A DNA stretch of 64,000 bases from Nesterenkonia marinintestina. Its GTDB lineage: Bacteria; Actinomycetota; Actinomycetes; Actinomycetales; Micrococcaceae. Both the position numbers and the translations under genes were made by a program. Where the stretch lies: NCBI RefSeq assembly GCF_025420485.1, contig NZ_JAOEFD010000001.1, forward strand, positions 434,001 through 498,000, in the 5' to 3' direction. Of this stretch, positions 43,161-51,385 are shown one piece after another (the stretch's first letter is position 1; every line of letters starts with the position of its first letter). Under the pieces are notes generated by a model, which was given only the letters and a program-made list of their open reading frames with translations, was not told where the DNA came from and did no database searches.

Positions 43161-44072
43161 ATGGCTTCACAACAGCAGCAGAACCAGCAGGGACCAGACC
43201 ATAGCGGTGGGGGGAATCTGCCGGATGGTGGGGCGGTGTTCACTCCTGAGGAGCTCCAGCAGGCGGTGGCCACGGCCACCGTCCAGGTGATCGCTCCCCG
43301 GTTGGCGCAGCCACGATTGCGGGCGTGGCGTGAGGACGTGGCCCAGGAGGTGGCGATCGCGGTGTGGGAGGCCCGTGACCGGTTCGACCCGGAGCGGGGG
43401 ACCCTGCAGCGGTGGGTAAACGCTGTAGCGGCGAATAAGGCGGTGGACATGGTGCGGTCCCTGGGCCGAGAGGCGCTGCTCAGCGACGACGGCGCGGAGG
43501 GCCGGTCCCCGGCAGAGAAGCTGGAAGCCGCGACCGCGGAGAGCCCTCACCAGCGGGTCGAGGTTGATCGTGCGGTGGTGCTCGCTGAGCAGCTGGCGAT
43601 CAAGGAGTGGCTGGATCCGGTGATGGCGGTGTGCGAGCAGGTTATGGAGAAGAGCGCCTACCTGCACGCGTATCTGACCCACTACCGGTGGGACGGCTGC
43701 GTGGCGGAGGCCGCCAGGCACATGCCCACCTCGGATAACCAGCTACGGGAGTACAAACGCCAGCTCGAGCTGCACGTCCAGGTGGTTGATCGGGCTATGC
43801 GGGCCGCCCGGGCGGGCAAACCGGCGTCGTTCGCGGTGCTGCGTGACTGTCTGCCCGGTGAGGACACTTCGGGCCGGTGGACCCGACAGGTGGCCGACGC
43901 GTTGGCCGCATGGCCCGGACGAGCCGAGGATATGACGGTGGAGTATCTGGCCGAGGCCACCGGGTGGGAGATCAATACCGCACGGCAGCGGCGACCCAAG
44001 GTGCTTCAGCTGCTGCGGGTCGCAGCGACCGTGATCACCCGGTATGACGAGCTGACCGGTGGTAAGGACTAA
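43161..44072 (+). CDS. Sigma-70 family-like protein carried by the element
   Basis: Protein of 303 residues. Residues 59-99 (DVAQEVAIAVWEARDRFDPERGTLQRWVNAVAANKAVDMVR) match region 2 of sigma-70-type factors, including the FD-x-x-R-G-x-x-x-x-W hallmark. Its C-terminal part does not show an obvious region 4, but ends with a helical WEINTARQRRPKVLQLLR that could be DNA-binding. A glutamine-rich disordered N-terminus precedes region 2. It may direct RNA polymerase to element promoters. A GAGGGAG lies 15 bases upstream of the ATG. Confidence 0.65.
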   Translation: MASQQQQNQQGPDHSGGGNLPDGGAVFTPEELQQAVATATVQVIAPRLAQPRLRAWREDVAQEVAIAVWEARDRFDPERGTLQRWVNAVAANKAVDMVRSLGREALLSDDGAEGRSPAEKLEAATAESPHQRVEVDRAVVLAEQLAIKEWLDPVMAVCEQVMEKSAYLHAYLTHYRWDGCVAEAARHMPTSDNQLREYKRQLELHVQVVDRAMRAARAGKPASFAVLRDCLPGEDTSGRWTRQVADALAAWPGRAEDMTVEYLAEATGWEINTARQRRPKVLQLLRVAATVITRYDELTGGKD

Positions 44073-44086
44073 CGGGAAGGACCCTC

Positions 44087-44329
44087 ATGCGTTCGATGGA
44101 TACGAACAAGTTGGCGACGGTGACCGTGTGGTTAGGAGTACTCGGAGCTATTGCCTGGTTCCTGGTGCCCGACCTGGGGTATATGGCGGTGCGGTGGGGC
44201 GGGCAGGCCGAGCAGGCCTCGATCATCGCCGGCTTCGGCCAACTCTCCCGACTGATCGGGATGGTGCTCATCGGAGCCACCATCTACGGGATGGTGCAAC
44301 TGGCCCGTCGGCGCGGTGGCACCGCGTGA
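44087..44329 (+). CDS. Small two-TM membrane protein
   Basis: Protein of 80 residues with two hydrophobic segments (LATVTVWLGVLGAIAWFLVPDLGY at 9-32, and LIGMVLIGATIYGMVQLA at 55-72) and a basic C-terminus RRRGG. GGAAGG lies about eight bases upstream. It lies 14 bp after the sigma-like gene. Small TM proteins are common in type IV secretion loci, but no family is recognised. Confidence 0.55.
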   Translation: MRSMDTNKLATVTVWLGVLGAIAWFLVPDLGYMAVRWGGQAEQASIIAGFGQLSRLIGMVLIGATIYGMVQLARRRGGTA

Positions 44330-44383
44330 TCCGGGGACGCGATTGGCTCGGGTGCGGCCGAGGGCAGGGACGGAGGAACACTG

Positions 44384-44707
44384 ATGCGTGAGCACGAGAA
44401 CGACAGTCCAGGCGAGGTGCCGGGACAGGATCGAGACGGCGAATGGGTCTACCGCCGGAAGGGGGTGCTGCGCCGGGCCGGTGGGCGGGTGGCCCGATTC
44501 CGAGACCAGTGGGTGGAGGACTCGGCCCCGACGGATGAATCGGTGGAGGCCCAGTTCGCGGACAGACCGACCACGGGCCTGTCGGGGTGGCAGCGTGAGC
44601 AGTTCTGGCCGTGGGCGAAGACCCCGGCGGGACGGGTCGTGCTGGCTGTGGTCGCAGTGGTCGCAGTAGTGGTGTGGATGGTGATGCTGGGGAGCATCAT
44701 CTCCTGA
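44384..44707 (+). CDS. Small tail-anchored protein
   Basis: Protein of 107 residues. The first 80 residues are hydrophilic (RKGVLRRAGGRVARFRDQW, GLSGWQREQFWPW), and the C-terminus is a single TM helix VVLAVVAVVAVVVWMVMLGS that would leave the bulk in the cytoplasm. It is not recognised. A GTG-to-ATG alternative is not needed. It precedes a 222-bp gap with palindromes and then the pilin-like genes. Confidence 0.55.
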   Translation: MREHENDSPGEVPGQDRDGEWVYRRKGVLRRAGGRVARFRDQWVEDSAPTDESVEAQFADRPTTGLSGWQREQFWPWAKTPAGRVVLAVVAVVAVVVWMVMLGSIIS

Positions 44708-44761
44708 GCCCACAACAGCGCCTGAACTGACAAGGGGGGCGGGTCGATTCCGCCTCGGTGG

Positions 44762-44810
44762 AGCCCGGGTGCCTGCGAGTCCAGCTGGACTGGTGGTCAG
44801 GGCCCGGGCT
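44762..44810. repeat. Nested palindromes in the gap before the T4SS genes
   Basis: AGCCCGGG (44762-44769) pairs with CCCGGGCT (44803-44810). Inside lies AGTCCAGCTGGACT (44778-44791), a perfect 14-bp palindrome. The gap 44708-44929 has no ORF. It could hold an oriT nick region, a terminator or a regulator binding site. Nothing decides between them. Confidence 0.4.
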
Positions 44811-44929
44811 TCGTCGTGCCCGCGCCTGTGGGGTGAGCACTGACATACAGAACCCCACGGGAGGGCGAAAGCCACCAAGGATGCGAGGGCATTGGGGACG
44901 AGGCGGCGATGACCGGGAAGGAGACGGCG

Positions 44930-45664
44930 ATGCTGGACGACATCAACAACTCGATCTTCGGCAATGCGTCAGGACTGGGGCTCATCGCTGGATGGGCCTT
45001 GGCGCTGGGGGCAGTGTTTCTCACCATCTGGGCGGCGATCTCTGTCTGCCGGTGGGTCTACGGGAAGCTCTCCCGAACCTCTGACGAGCAGACCAAAGGG
45101 CTGCGGGGAGCGGTGCTCTCGTTCATCGGTGCGGCCGTACTGGGCACCATCGCCGGCGGAATCGCTTGGTCCTCATCCGGGGGAAACCAGACCGATGGCC
45201 TGGCGGCGCTGATGCCGGAGAGCGCTCGACCAGGGGAGGTCACCATCGAACGGGATTCTCCCACGGTGGCCTGCGATGCAGCGGTCACCTGGGAGGCCGA
45301 CACCCGGACGATGAGCGCACAGCCCACCAGTGAGGCCAATACCGAGGGCTGGCAGATCCTCGACAGCCTCGGCATTGAGCCGGCGGTGCGCGAGACCACC
45401 GACAACATCCCCTACGAGTACACCGATATCAAGGAGATCACCTGGATCCCGGACTCCGAGAGCGGTGACGAACGGGACTGCTCGCCAGAGAACACCACCG
45501 CGGTGGAGGAGACCACTATCGAGGTCGACATCTACGAAGCGACCGGCCGATTCACCATGGGCACGAGCTTCACCTACGAGTACACCGCCAACGGAGAACT
45601 CGTCGACGACGAGACAGAGGAGGAATCCGATGATGAGTCCGACGAGGACTCGGATGAGGACTGA
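44930..45664 (+). CDS. VirB2-like two-TM protein with exported acidic domain
   Basis: Protein of 244 residues, starting at ATG 44930 after GGAAGGAG. Residues 15-75 contain two TM helices (GLIAGWALALGAVFLTIWAAISVCRWVYG and LSFIGAAVLGTIAGGIAW) separated by a basic loop. About 170 residues follow with a mixed beta-like composition and two cysteines, then an acidic Glu/Asp/Ser end (DDETEEESDDESDED). The TM core is a paralogue of the next pilin-like protein. It is probably a membrane subunit of the type IV secretion channel or a pilin carrying an exposed domain. Confidence 0.6.
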   Translation: MLDDINNSIFGNASGLGLIAGWALALGAVFLTIWAAISVCRWVYGKLSRTSDEQTKGLRGAVLSFIGAAVLGTIAGGIAWSSSGGNQTDGLAALMPESARPGEVTIERDSPTVACDAAVTWEADTRTMSAQPTSEANTEGWQILDSLGIEPAVRETTDNIPYEYTDIKEITWIPDSESGDERDCSPENTTAVEETTIEVDIYEATGRFTMGTSFTYEYTANGELVDDETEEESDDESDEDSDED

Positions 45665-45697
45665 GGCGGCACGGCAGGTGACTGCGCCGTAAGAGTT

Positions 45698-45767
45698 CCC
45701 GCTCTGCGGGGTTGCAGACCCAACCTGTGGGACGGGGAGAGGAAGAGGTGCCACCGGGAGCCGGTGG
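45698..45767 (+). promoter_or_regulatory. Hairpins between the two pilin-like genes
   Basis: CCCGC/GCGGG around TCT (45698-45710), GGTTG/CAACC (45710-45724) and CCACCGG/CCGGTGG around GAG (45751-45767) lie in the 127-bp spacer. They could stabilise the mRNA or reduce read-through between two genes needed in different amounts. Confidence 0.4.
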
Positions 45768-45791
45768 AACACAGAGCGAAGGAGAAAGAGC

Positions 45792-46202
45792 ATGTTCTCG
45801 CACATCACGACACCGGCGACCGTGGTCGCGGACGGTATTCAGGAATCTGACCTGCCCTCAGCGGACTTCGACGCCCCGTGGATGGAAGCATTCACCGGCG
45901 TTGGTGGATGGCTGATCGCCACGGCCATCGTCCTGCTGGTCATCGCGATCGGCCTGGGCGTCGTCTGGTGGGTCTTCGGGAAGTTCTCGAAGACCGGAGG
46001 GGCGCAGGAGGCCGGCCTGTCGATTGTGGCGATCTCCTTCGTGGCCGCGTTCATCATCGGTATCGCTGCCACCGCGATCATCTACATGACCGAGATCGGC
46101 CCCGAGTGGATGACCTTCGACTCCGAGAGCGTGGGCGAGGCTTCCGTGCAGATCGAGGACCAGCCCGCTGAGCAGCCCGAGGGTGTGGATCGGCTGAGCT
46201 GA
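45792..46202 (+). CDS. VirB2-like pilin-type two-TM protein
   Basis: Protein of 136 residues with two TM helices at about 38-62 (GGWLIATAIVLLVIAIGLGVVWWVFG) and 73-95 (GLSIVAISFVAAFIIGIAATAIIYM). They are separated by the basic loop KFSKTGGAQEA, and a short acidic tail follows. Helix-loop-helix with similar spacing is the form of VirB2/TrbC-type pilins. The N-terminal leader of about 36 residues could be cut off. It is placed directly before the TrbL/VirB6-like gene, and a strong hairpin follows its stop, which suits a highly expressed subunit. Confidence 0.65.
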   Translation: MFSHITTPATVVADGIQESDLPSADFDAPWMEAFTGVGGWLIATAIVLLVIAIGLGVVWWVFGKFSKTGGAQEAGLSIVAISFVAAFIIGIAATAIIYMTEIGPEWMTFDSESVGEASVQIEDQPAEQPEGVDRLS

Positions 46203-46217
46203 CCCATACCGAGGACA

Positions 46218-46238
46218 CGCCGCGCAACGTGCGCGGCG
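46218..46238 (+). terminator. Hairpin after the pilin-like gene
   Basis: CGCCGCGCA at 46218-46226 pairs with TGCGCGGCG at 46230-46238, with a 3-nt loop. An outer pair GACACGC/GCGTGTC (46214-46220 and 46257-46263) overlaps it. It lies 16 bp after the pilin-like stop. Partial termination or 3'-end protection would raise pilin levels over the downstream genes. Confidence 0.55.
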
Positions 46239-46320
46239 ACCGGTGGCGGGTTGCGGGCGTGTCGCAGGAAGACCACGCAAGGACACGAGCTACACGAGAG
46301 GCTGCTGAGGAGGGTGAGGA

Positions 46321-48069
46321 ATGCCGTTTGATGACTGGTTGGAGAAGCTCGCTGAGCTGGTGAACTCCAGCATCGAGGCATTCGCTTTCGCCGCCTGGAG
46401 CTTCATCGAGGACGCGTTCAGCGCGGGGTCGCTGACCGGCGGCGAGGGGTCGTGGTGGATCGCGGTGGTCGGTGGAGAGATCACGACGGTCTCCGATGGT
46501 GAGGTCGTGGGCACGGTGACCCACCCAGGGATGATCAACGTCGTGGTCATGGCCATGATCCCAGTGCTGATGATCTTCGTGGTGCTGCAGGTCGTGCTCT
46601 CTGCGATCCGCGGATCGACGGCCGGGATGATCCGGGCGTTCGGGATGGGCGTGTTCTCTCCGCTGCTGGTCTACGTGGTGGCCGGGCTGATCTTCACACT
46701 CATCCACGCGATGGACCTGCTCACCACAGGGATCCTCAACGCCGGCTCTGATACCAACGATGGGGTCATCGCCGTGTTGCACCTGTTCGGTCTCTCTTGG
46801 GACGAGACCGGGGAAAACACCCGCGATGGTGAGGCCGGGGTGGTGTTGGACGAGAACTACGTCCAGTGGGAGATGGCCACGATCACCGATGATCCGGGCC
46901 GGGCGCTGTTCCCTTGGCTGGTGGCTCTGGGGATGCTGATCTGCGGGTTCCTGCTGATGCTGATGATGGTGCTGCGCCTGGTCATCATTCTGGTGCTGGC
47001 AGTCTTCACTCCGGTCCCGATCTTCGCCCTGACCTGGGAGGGATCGAAGTCCATCCTGGCCCGGTGGGGCTCAGTGCTGGCCGCACTACTCATCGCCAAA
47101 CCGGCGGCGGCGGTGATCGTGCGCATGGCCGCAGTGATGACCACCGCCGCTTCTGAGTGGTTCCAGATGGTGGTGGGGTTCGTTCTGCTGATCTTCGCCG
47201 CCGCGGCCCCCCTGTTCATGCTCGGACTCATCTCGTTCATGACGGGTGGTGCCAGCGACGCCGTGGAGCGCACGGCGATGGCCTCGGCCGCCGGCGGACA
47301 GCGGTCGGTGACCCGGCAGGGCAAGGCCCTTGCCGGACGGGCCGGTCGAGCAGGGGGCAAGGCCCTGCGAGGGGCCGGCCGCGCTGCGGGTCTCGGCGGC
47401 AGGCCTGGCCGCGGGGGTTCCGGGTCCGGTGGCGGGTCCGCTGAGGGGGGTCCGGTCGGCCCGCAGCCCGTGCGGTCGATGGGCAACACCGGTGGAGGGC
47501 TGCGTCAGCACGGCGTCGGCGGTCCCGAAAAGGCCACCACTGCCGGTCAGGGAACCCGCCCGGCGGTGACGCGGACCGGAACCGGCGGCGCGGGGAATTC
47601 CGGCGGCGGCGCAGGAGCGTCACAGCCCCGTGGTGGATCTGGTGGCAGCGGGTCCGGCCGATCCAGTCACGGCTCGCGGCCTGGGTCCTCGGTGCCCTCA
47701 GGGCACGCCTCAGGGCACGCCTCTGGGCAGTCGACGGGCCAGAGTGCCGGTCAGGCGTCTGGGCGCGGCGCGGGGCAGGGGCCGAAACCGACCAGCCCAC
47801 CGGCCAGTCGCGGCGGTGGGTCCCGTGGAGCAGCCCAGGCAGGGAGATCGCCGGCTGGGAAGTCACAGGCACAGTCGCAGCGGCCCACCCGATCGGGCGG
47901 CTCAGGTGCCCGTCCGGCCTCGGGATCGCAGCCCGGCACGGACTCTGGTGGAGAGTCTCAGGCCGCGGACCGCAAGGCTAAAGCGCGGGCGAAGAGTCAG
48001 CGGCAGGGTCGGGGCCAGGGTCGGCGGAGAGGCCCGGGAAGAGCGGATGGAAAGGGTAACCAGGTATGA
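46321..48069 (+). CDS. TrbL/VirB6-like conjugation channel protein
   Basis: Protein of 582 residues. Its N-terminal half has about six TM segments (for example INVVVMAMIPVLMIFVVLQVVLSAI, VFSPLLVYVVAGLIFTLIHAM, FPWLVALGMLICGFLLMLMMVLRLVIILVLAVF and WFQMVVGFVLLIFAAAAPLFMLGLISF). The second half, from about residue 330, is a Gly/Ser/Arg-rich disordered tail (RGGSGSGGGS, SGHASGHASGQSTGQSAGQAS). The topology fits the polytopic inner-membrane protein VirB6/TrbL of type IV secretion. Its stop overlaps the next gene, so the T4SS genes are coupled. Confidence 0.75.
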   Translation: MPFDDWLEKLAELVNSSIEAFAFAAWSFIEDAFSAGSLTGGEGSWWIAVVGGEITTVSDGEVVGTVTHPGMINVVVMAMIPVLMIFVVLQVVLSAIRGSTAGMIRAFGMGVFSPLLVYVVAGLIFTLIHAMDLLTTGILNAGSDTNDGVIAVLHLFGLSWDETGENTRDGEAGVVLDENYVQWEMATITDDPGRALFPWLVALGMLICGFLLMLMMVLRLVIILVLAVFTPVPIFALTWEGSKSILARWGSVLAALLIAKPAAAVIVRMAAVMTTAASEWFQMVVGFVLLIFAAAAPLFMLGLISFMTGGASDAVERTAMASAAGGQRSVTRQGKALAGRAGRAGGKALRGAGRAAGLGGRPGRGGSGSGGGSAEGGPVGPQPVRSMGNTGGGLRQHGVGGPEKATTAGQGTRPAVTRTGTGGAGNSGGGAGASQPRGGSGGSGSGRSSHGSRPGSSVPSGHASGHASGQSTGQSAGQASGRGAGQGPKPTSPPASRGGGSRGAAQAGRSPAGKSQAQSQRPTRSGGSGARPASGSQPGTDSGGESQAADRKAKARAKSQRQGRGQGRRRGPGRADGKGNQV

Positions 48070-49739
48070 GTCAGAGTGTGATGGCCTCGGAGTTCGACGC
48101 CACCCGGTATCCCAGGGAGAAGACCCCCGGTGCTCTGATGGGTCTGTGGTGGTGTCAGGTGTTCTTCAACCTAGGGGTGCTGGGGGCCGTGGTGGTCGTG
48201 TTCCTGGTGGTGCCCTTCCCGCTGAGTCCAATCCTCGGGATCGGTCTGCTCGTACTCGGGTGGGCCTACGGATCGATCAAGATCTTCAGCCGCCCATTGT
48301 TGGTATGGACGGCCCAGCTGATCCGGTTCCGCATCCGGGGCAGGAAAGGCCAACTACAGTACCGGCGGAAACTGCCCACCGTGGAGATGCTGTTGGAGGA
48401 CGAGTCCGAGCAAACGCTCACCGCTGAGCCCGGAGGGGCCCCTGAGGCCACAGTGGGAGAGGAAGACCTCGACGTCGACGTCGAGGATGAGATCAACCCG
48501 TGGCGGGATAAGTACGGCCGGATCAAGCCGGGCCCTGGGCACCGGTTCGGACTGCCTGGAGAAGCAAACGAGCTGATCGGGTATGAGCTTCCCGAAGGGA
48601 TCGCGTTCATCTTCGACCCGATCCGCAAGGAGGGCATCGTCTGCGCCCAGCTGCAGACCTCCAAAGCATTTGACTTGGAGTCCTTCGAGAACATGGAGGC
48701 CCGCACCAAGGGGTTCCGGGCCGCGCAACGAGCGATCGCGGAGATGCCCGGGGTGGTGCGGTGGCAGCTCTCGGATCAGACGACCCTGGTGTCGGGGGCG
48801 AAGGTCGAGAACTACTTCGACGAACACCGGATGGAGGCCCCGCTGGTCGAAGACGAGGCCACCGGGGAGATGGTGCCCTACTCGGGGCCGCAGATCAACG
48901 CGTTCTTGGACGCCTCATTCCGAAACCTGATGAGTCAGGCCCAGGGGATGCCGATCCATGAGCTGTGGATGACGGTGGTGTTCTCCGCCACCGAGCTCCA
49001 AGACCGGATCGAGTCCTCCTACGGGGGGCTGCGCGGGTTCATGGAAGTGTGCCTGGGCACGATGGTGAACCTGGACTCGGTGATGCCCTCGGCGGGTGTC
49101 ACCGTTTCGGGGTGGCACACTCTGCGCACCCTGGCGGCGTTGTCTCGGTCTGCGTTCGACCCGGAAGCCACTCTGATGATCAGTGAGCGCACCGGGGATC
49201 GCACCGGTGTCCGTCCGGAGGAGGCTGGGCCGATGGCGTTGGATGCCGGTCCCTCCTATGTGGAGTCCGATGGGGTGCTGCACCGGACCTACGCGGTCTC
49301 GGAGTGGCCCCAGGAGCAGGCGCAGTTGGGGTTCTTGGAGTCGATGATCTTCGCCGGGGAGTTCCGGCACACCGTCACCGTGGTGTGTAAGCCCCGGGAG
49401 AAGCGGGCCGCGCTGCGGGGTACCCAGGGGGAGAAAGCCGACTGGGAGGCTTCGGAGTCGACCCGGCAGAAACTCAAACGCCCGGATTCGCTGGAGCACC
49501 GCCGCCAGATCGAGGACATCAACCAGAACGAGACGGAGCTGGTGCGAGGCAATGCGGCGTTGAAGCAGGGGGCCTTGATCACGGTTTCGGGCAAAGACGT
49601 CCAGGAGTTGGAGGCCAACTCCAGTGACCTGCTGTCCAAGGCGGCCGAGGCCAACTGTGAGCTGCGGCTGCTGTGGTTCGAACAAGACAACGGATTCGTG
49701 GCGGCGGCGCTGCCGTTCGCTCAGGTGGTGATCGACTGA
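48066..49739 (+). CDS. SCO6880-family T4SS protein (PrgI-like N-terminus, VirB4 N-terminal-like)
   Basis: Protein of 557 residues. A pair of N-terminal TM segments (LWWCQVFFNLGVLGAVVVVFLVV and LGIGLLVLGWAYGSIKIF, about 25-75) resembles PrgI. A long soluble region follows, of the type that precedes the ATPase in VirB4 proteins (YELPEGIAFIFDPIRKEGIVCAQLQTSKAFDLES, EHRRQIEDINQNETELVRGNAALKQGALITVSG). No Walker motif is present. In actinobacterial elements this family partners the separate ATPase encoded next. Together they are the split equivalent of VirB4, and the ends of the two genes overlap (TGATG). Confidence 0.72.
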   Translation: MSQSVMASEFDATRYPREKTPGALMGLWWCQVFFNLGVLGAVVVVFLVVPFPLSPILGIGLLVLGWAYGSIKIFSRPLLVWTAQLIRFRIRGRKGQLQYRRKLPTVEMLLEDESEQTLTAEPGGAPEATVGEEDLDVDVEDEINPWRDKYGRIKPGPGHRFGLPGEANELIGYELPEGIAFIFDPIRKEGIVCAQLQTSKAFDLESFENMEARTKGFRAAQRAIAEMPGVVRWQLSDQTTLVSGAKVENYFDEHRMEAPLVEDEATGEMVPYSGPQINAFLDASFRNLMSQAQGMPIHELWMTVVFSATELQDRIESSYGGLRGFMEVCLGTMVNLDSVMPSAGVTVSGWHTLRTLAALSRSAFDPEATLMISERTGDRTGVRPEEAGPMALDAGPSYVESDGVLHRTYAVSEWPQEQAQLGFLESMIFAGEFRHTVTVVCKPREKRAALRGTQGEKADWEASESTRQKLKRPDSLEHRRQIEDINQNETELVRGNAALKQGALITVSGKDVQELEANSSDLLSKAAEANCELRLLWFEQDNGFVAAALPFAQVVID

Positions 49740-51385
49740 TGGACAGTTCGCACTGGGTAGTCAAGGACCTGCAGCGGTTGCTGCACAAGTCACTGACCAA
49801 GGGGCCTCGCCGAGAGCAGCGCAGCTTCGAGGTCCATTCCCGGGACCGGAGGTCACGGCGGGTGGCGGCGAAGCAGCGCAAGGCCCTCTTCGATGCGCTC
49901 GAGCAGAAGACCAAGGATGTCGAAGCGGCCTCTGAGAAGCTGCCCGCCCGGAAGTGGGGGTCCGGTGGTGAGGTCCGGGCGCGGTCGGGGCACGGGATGA
50001 GCTGCCTGCACCTTCGGGGCACCTCGACCACCACCCACACTGCGGCCACGTCGTTCCCGTTCGTCTCCGGCCCGTCGCTGGGATGGGAAGGGGTGCTGAT
50101 CGGTCGGGACATGAACGGCGGCGGGCCGCTGGTGTTCGACCCGTGGGTGCTGTATCAGAAGGGCGTCATCAGTGCGATGTCGATGATGCTCTTTGGACAG
50201 GTCGGGATGGGCAAGTCCTCGTTGGCCAAGTCGTTGGCCATCCGTCTGGTGCTGCGTGGCCGGAAACTGGCCGTGGCCTCGGACATCAAGGGCGAATGGA
50301 CACCGATCGTCCAGGGTCTCGGTGGCGCGGTCATCCTCATCGGTCCCGGGGTGGAGAACGCCATGAATCCCCTGGATCCCGGGGTTCGTCCTTCTCGGAC
50401 ACGCAATGGGGCTCCGATGACTGATTATAAGTGGGACATGGTTGTCCGGTCCCGCCGGTTGGACATACTGGCCAACCTGGTCAAAGTCATCGATGGACAG
50501 GACCCCACATCTGCCCAGCATTTTGTCCTGGCCAAAGCGTTGGACACCGCTGTCCAGCGAGCGAAAGACGAGGGTGACCGGCCACCGCTGATCCCCGATG
50601 TCCAGGACGCGCTGTCCGATCTGCACGACCAGGAGTCCGACCCGCTGCGCAACGAGGCGGCGAACACTCTGACCATGACCATGGCCCGGATGACCGAGGG
50701 TGACCTGGTCGGGATGTTCGATCGGGAGACCACGGTGGACTTCGCCGGGGACGCCCCGGCGGTGTCGATCGACACCTCAGCGGCCCAGGAGTCCAGCCCC
50801 CTGGCGCTGCGGATCATCAAGACCTGCACCCACGCGTGGATGGAGGCGATGATCACCCACGCCGATGGGGGCAAGCGGCTGGTCGTCTACGAAGAGGGCT
50901 GGTCGGACATGTCCCATGAGGCGGAGATGTCGCGGCTGGTGGAGCGGTTCAAGCTCGCCCGGGCCTACGGGATCTTCAACCTGGTCATCATGCACAAGGT
51001 CTCGGACCTGGACATGTCCGGACAGCAGGGGTCTCGGATGGTGGCCATGGCCAGGTCGTTGCTGGCCGACTCTGACGTGAAAGTCATCTATAAGCAGGAC
51101 CAGTCCACCCTGAAAGTCACCGCCGATGATATGGCGCTCTCGGAGCGTGAACGGGACCTGCTGACCAGCCTGGAGGCCGGGCAGGGGCTCTGGCGGATCG
51201 GGTCGGGGACCTACGAGGTCTACAACGAGCTCTCGGCCGCGGAGATCCCGCTGCTGAACACCGACTCCCGCATCGAGGACCGGGGAGCTGCGGGCGAACG
51301 CCTCGACGAGGAGACCTTGTTGCGGGACTACGTGGCCACCGAGTCACAGCCGGGGTCGCAGTCGGGAATGGAAGGTGCGGCATGA
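49739..51385 (+). CDS. VirB4/TraC-type conjugation ATPase
   Basis: Cytoplasmic ATPase of 548 residues. Walker A is GQVGMGKSS (153-161). The FDPWVLYQKGVISAMSMMLFG strand lies in front, and FALASDIKG-like VASDIKGEWTPIVQGLGG after it. The Walker B-like RLVVYEEGWSDMS is near residue 381. The order of the motifs (IGPGVENAMNPLDPG, MSRLVERFKLARAYGIFNLVIMHKVSDL) is that of T4SS ATPases and coupling proteins. It probably powers pilus assembly or substrate translocation. Its start overlaps the SCO6880 stop by one base. Confidence 0.85.
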   Translation: MDSSHWVVKDLQRLLHKSLTKGPRREQRSFEVHSRDRRSRRVAAKQRKALFDALEQKTKDVEAASEKLPARKWGSGGEVRARSGHGMSCLHLRGTSTTTHTAATSFPFVSGPSLGWEGVLIGRDMNGGGPLVFDPWVLYQKGVISAMSMMLFGQVGMGKSSLAKSLAIRLVLRGRKLAVASDIKGEWTPIVQGLGGAVILIGPGVENAMNPLDPGVRPSRTRNGAPMTDYKWDMVVRSRRLDILANLVKVIDGQDPTSAQHFVLAKALDTAVQRAKDEGDRPPLIPDVQDALSDLHDQESDPLRNEAANTLTMTMARMTEGDLVGMFDRETTVDFAGDAPAVSIDTSAAQESSPLALRIIKTCTHAWMEAMITHADGGKRLVVYEEGWSDMSHEAEMSRLVERFKLARAYGIFNLVIMHKVSDLDMSGQQGSRMVAMARSLLADSDVKVIYKQDQSTLKVTADDMALSERERDLLTSLEAGQGLWRIGSGTYEVYNELSAAEIPLLNTDSRIEDRGAAGERLDEETLLRDYVATESQPGSQSGMEGAA

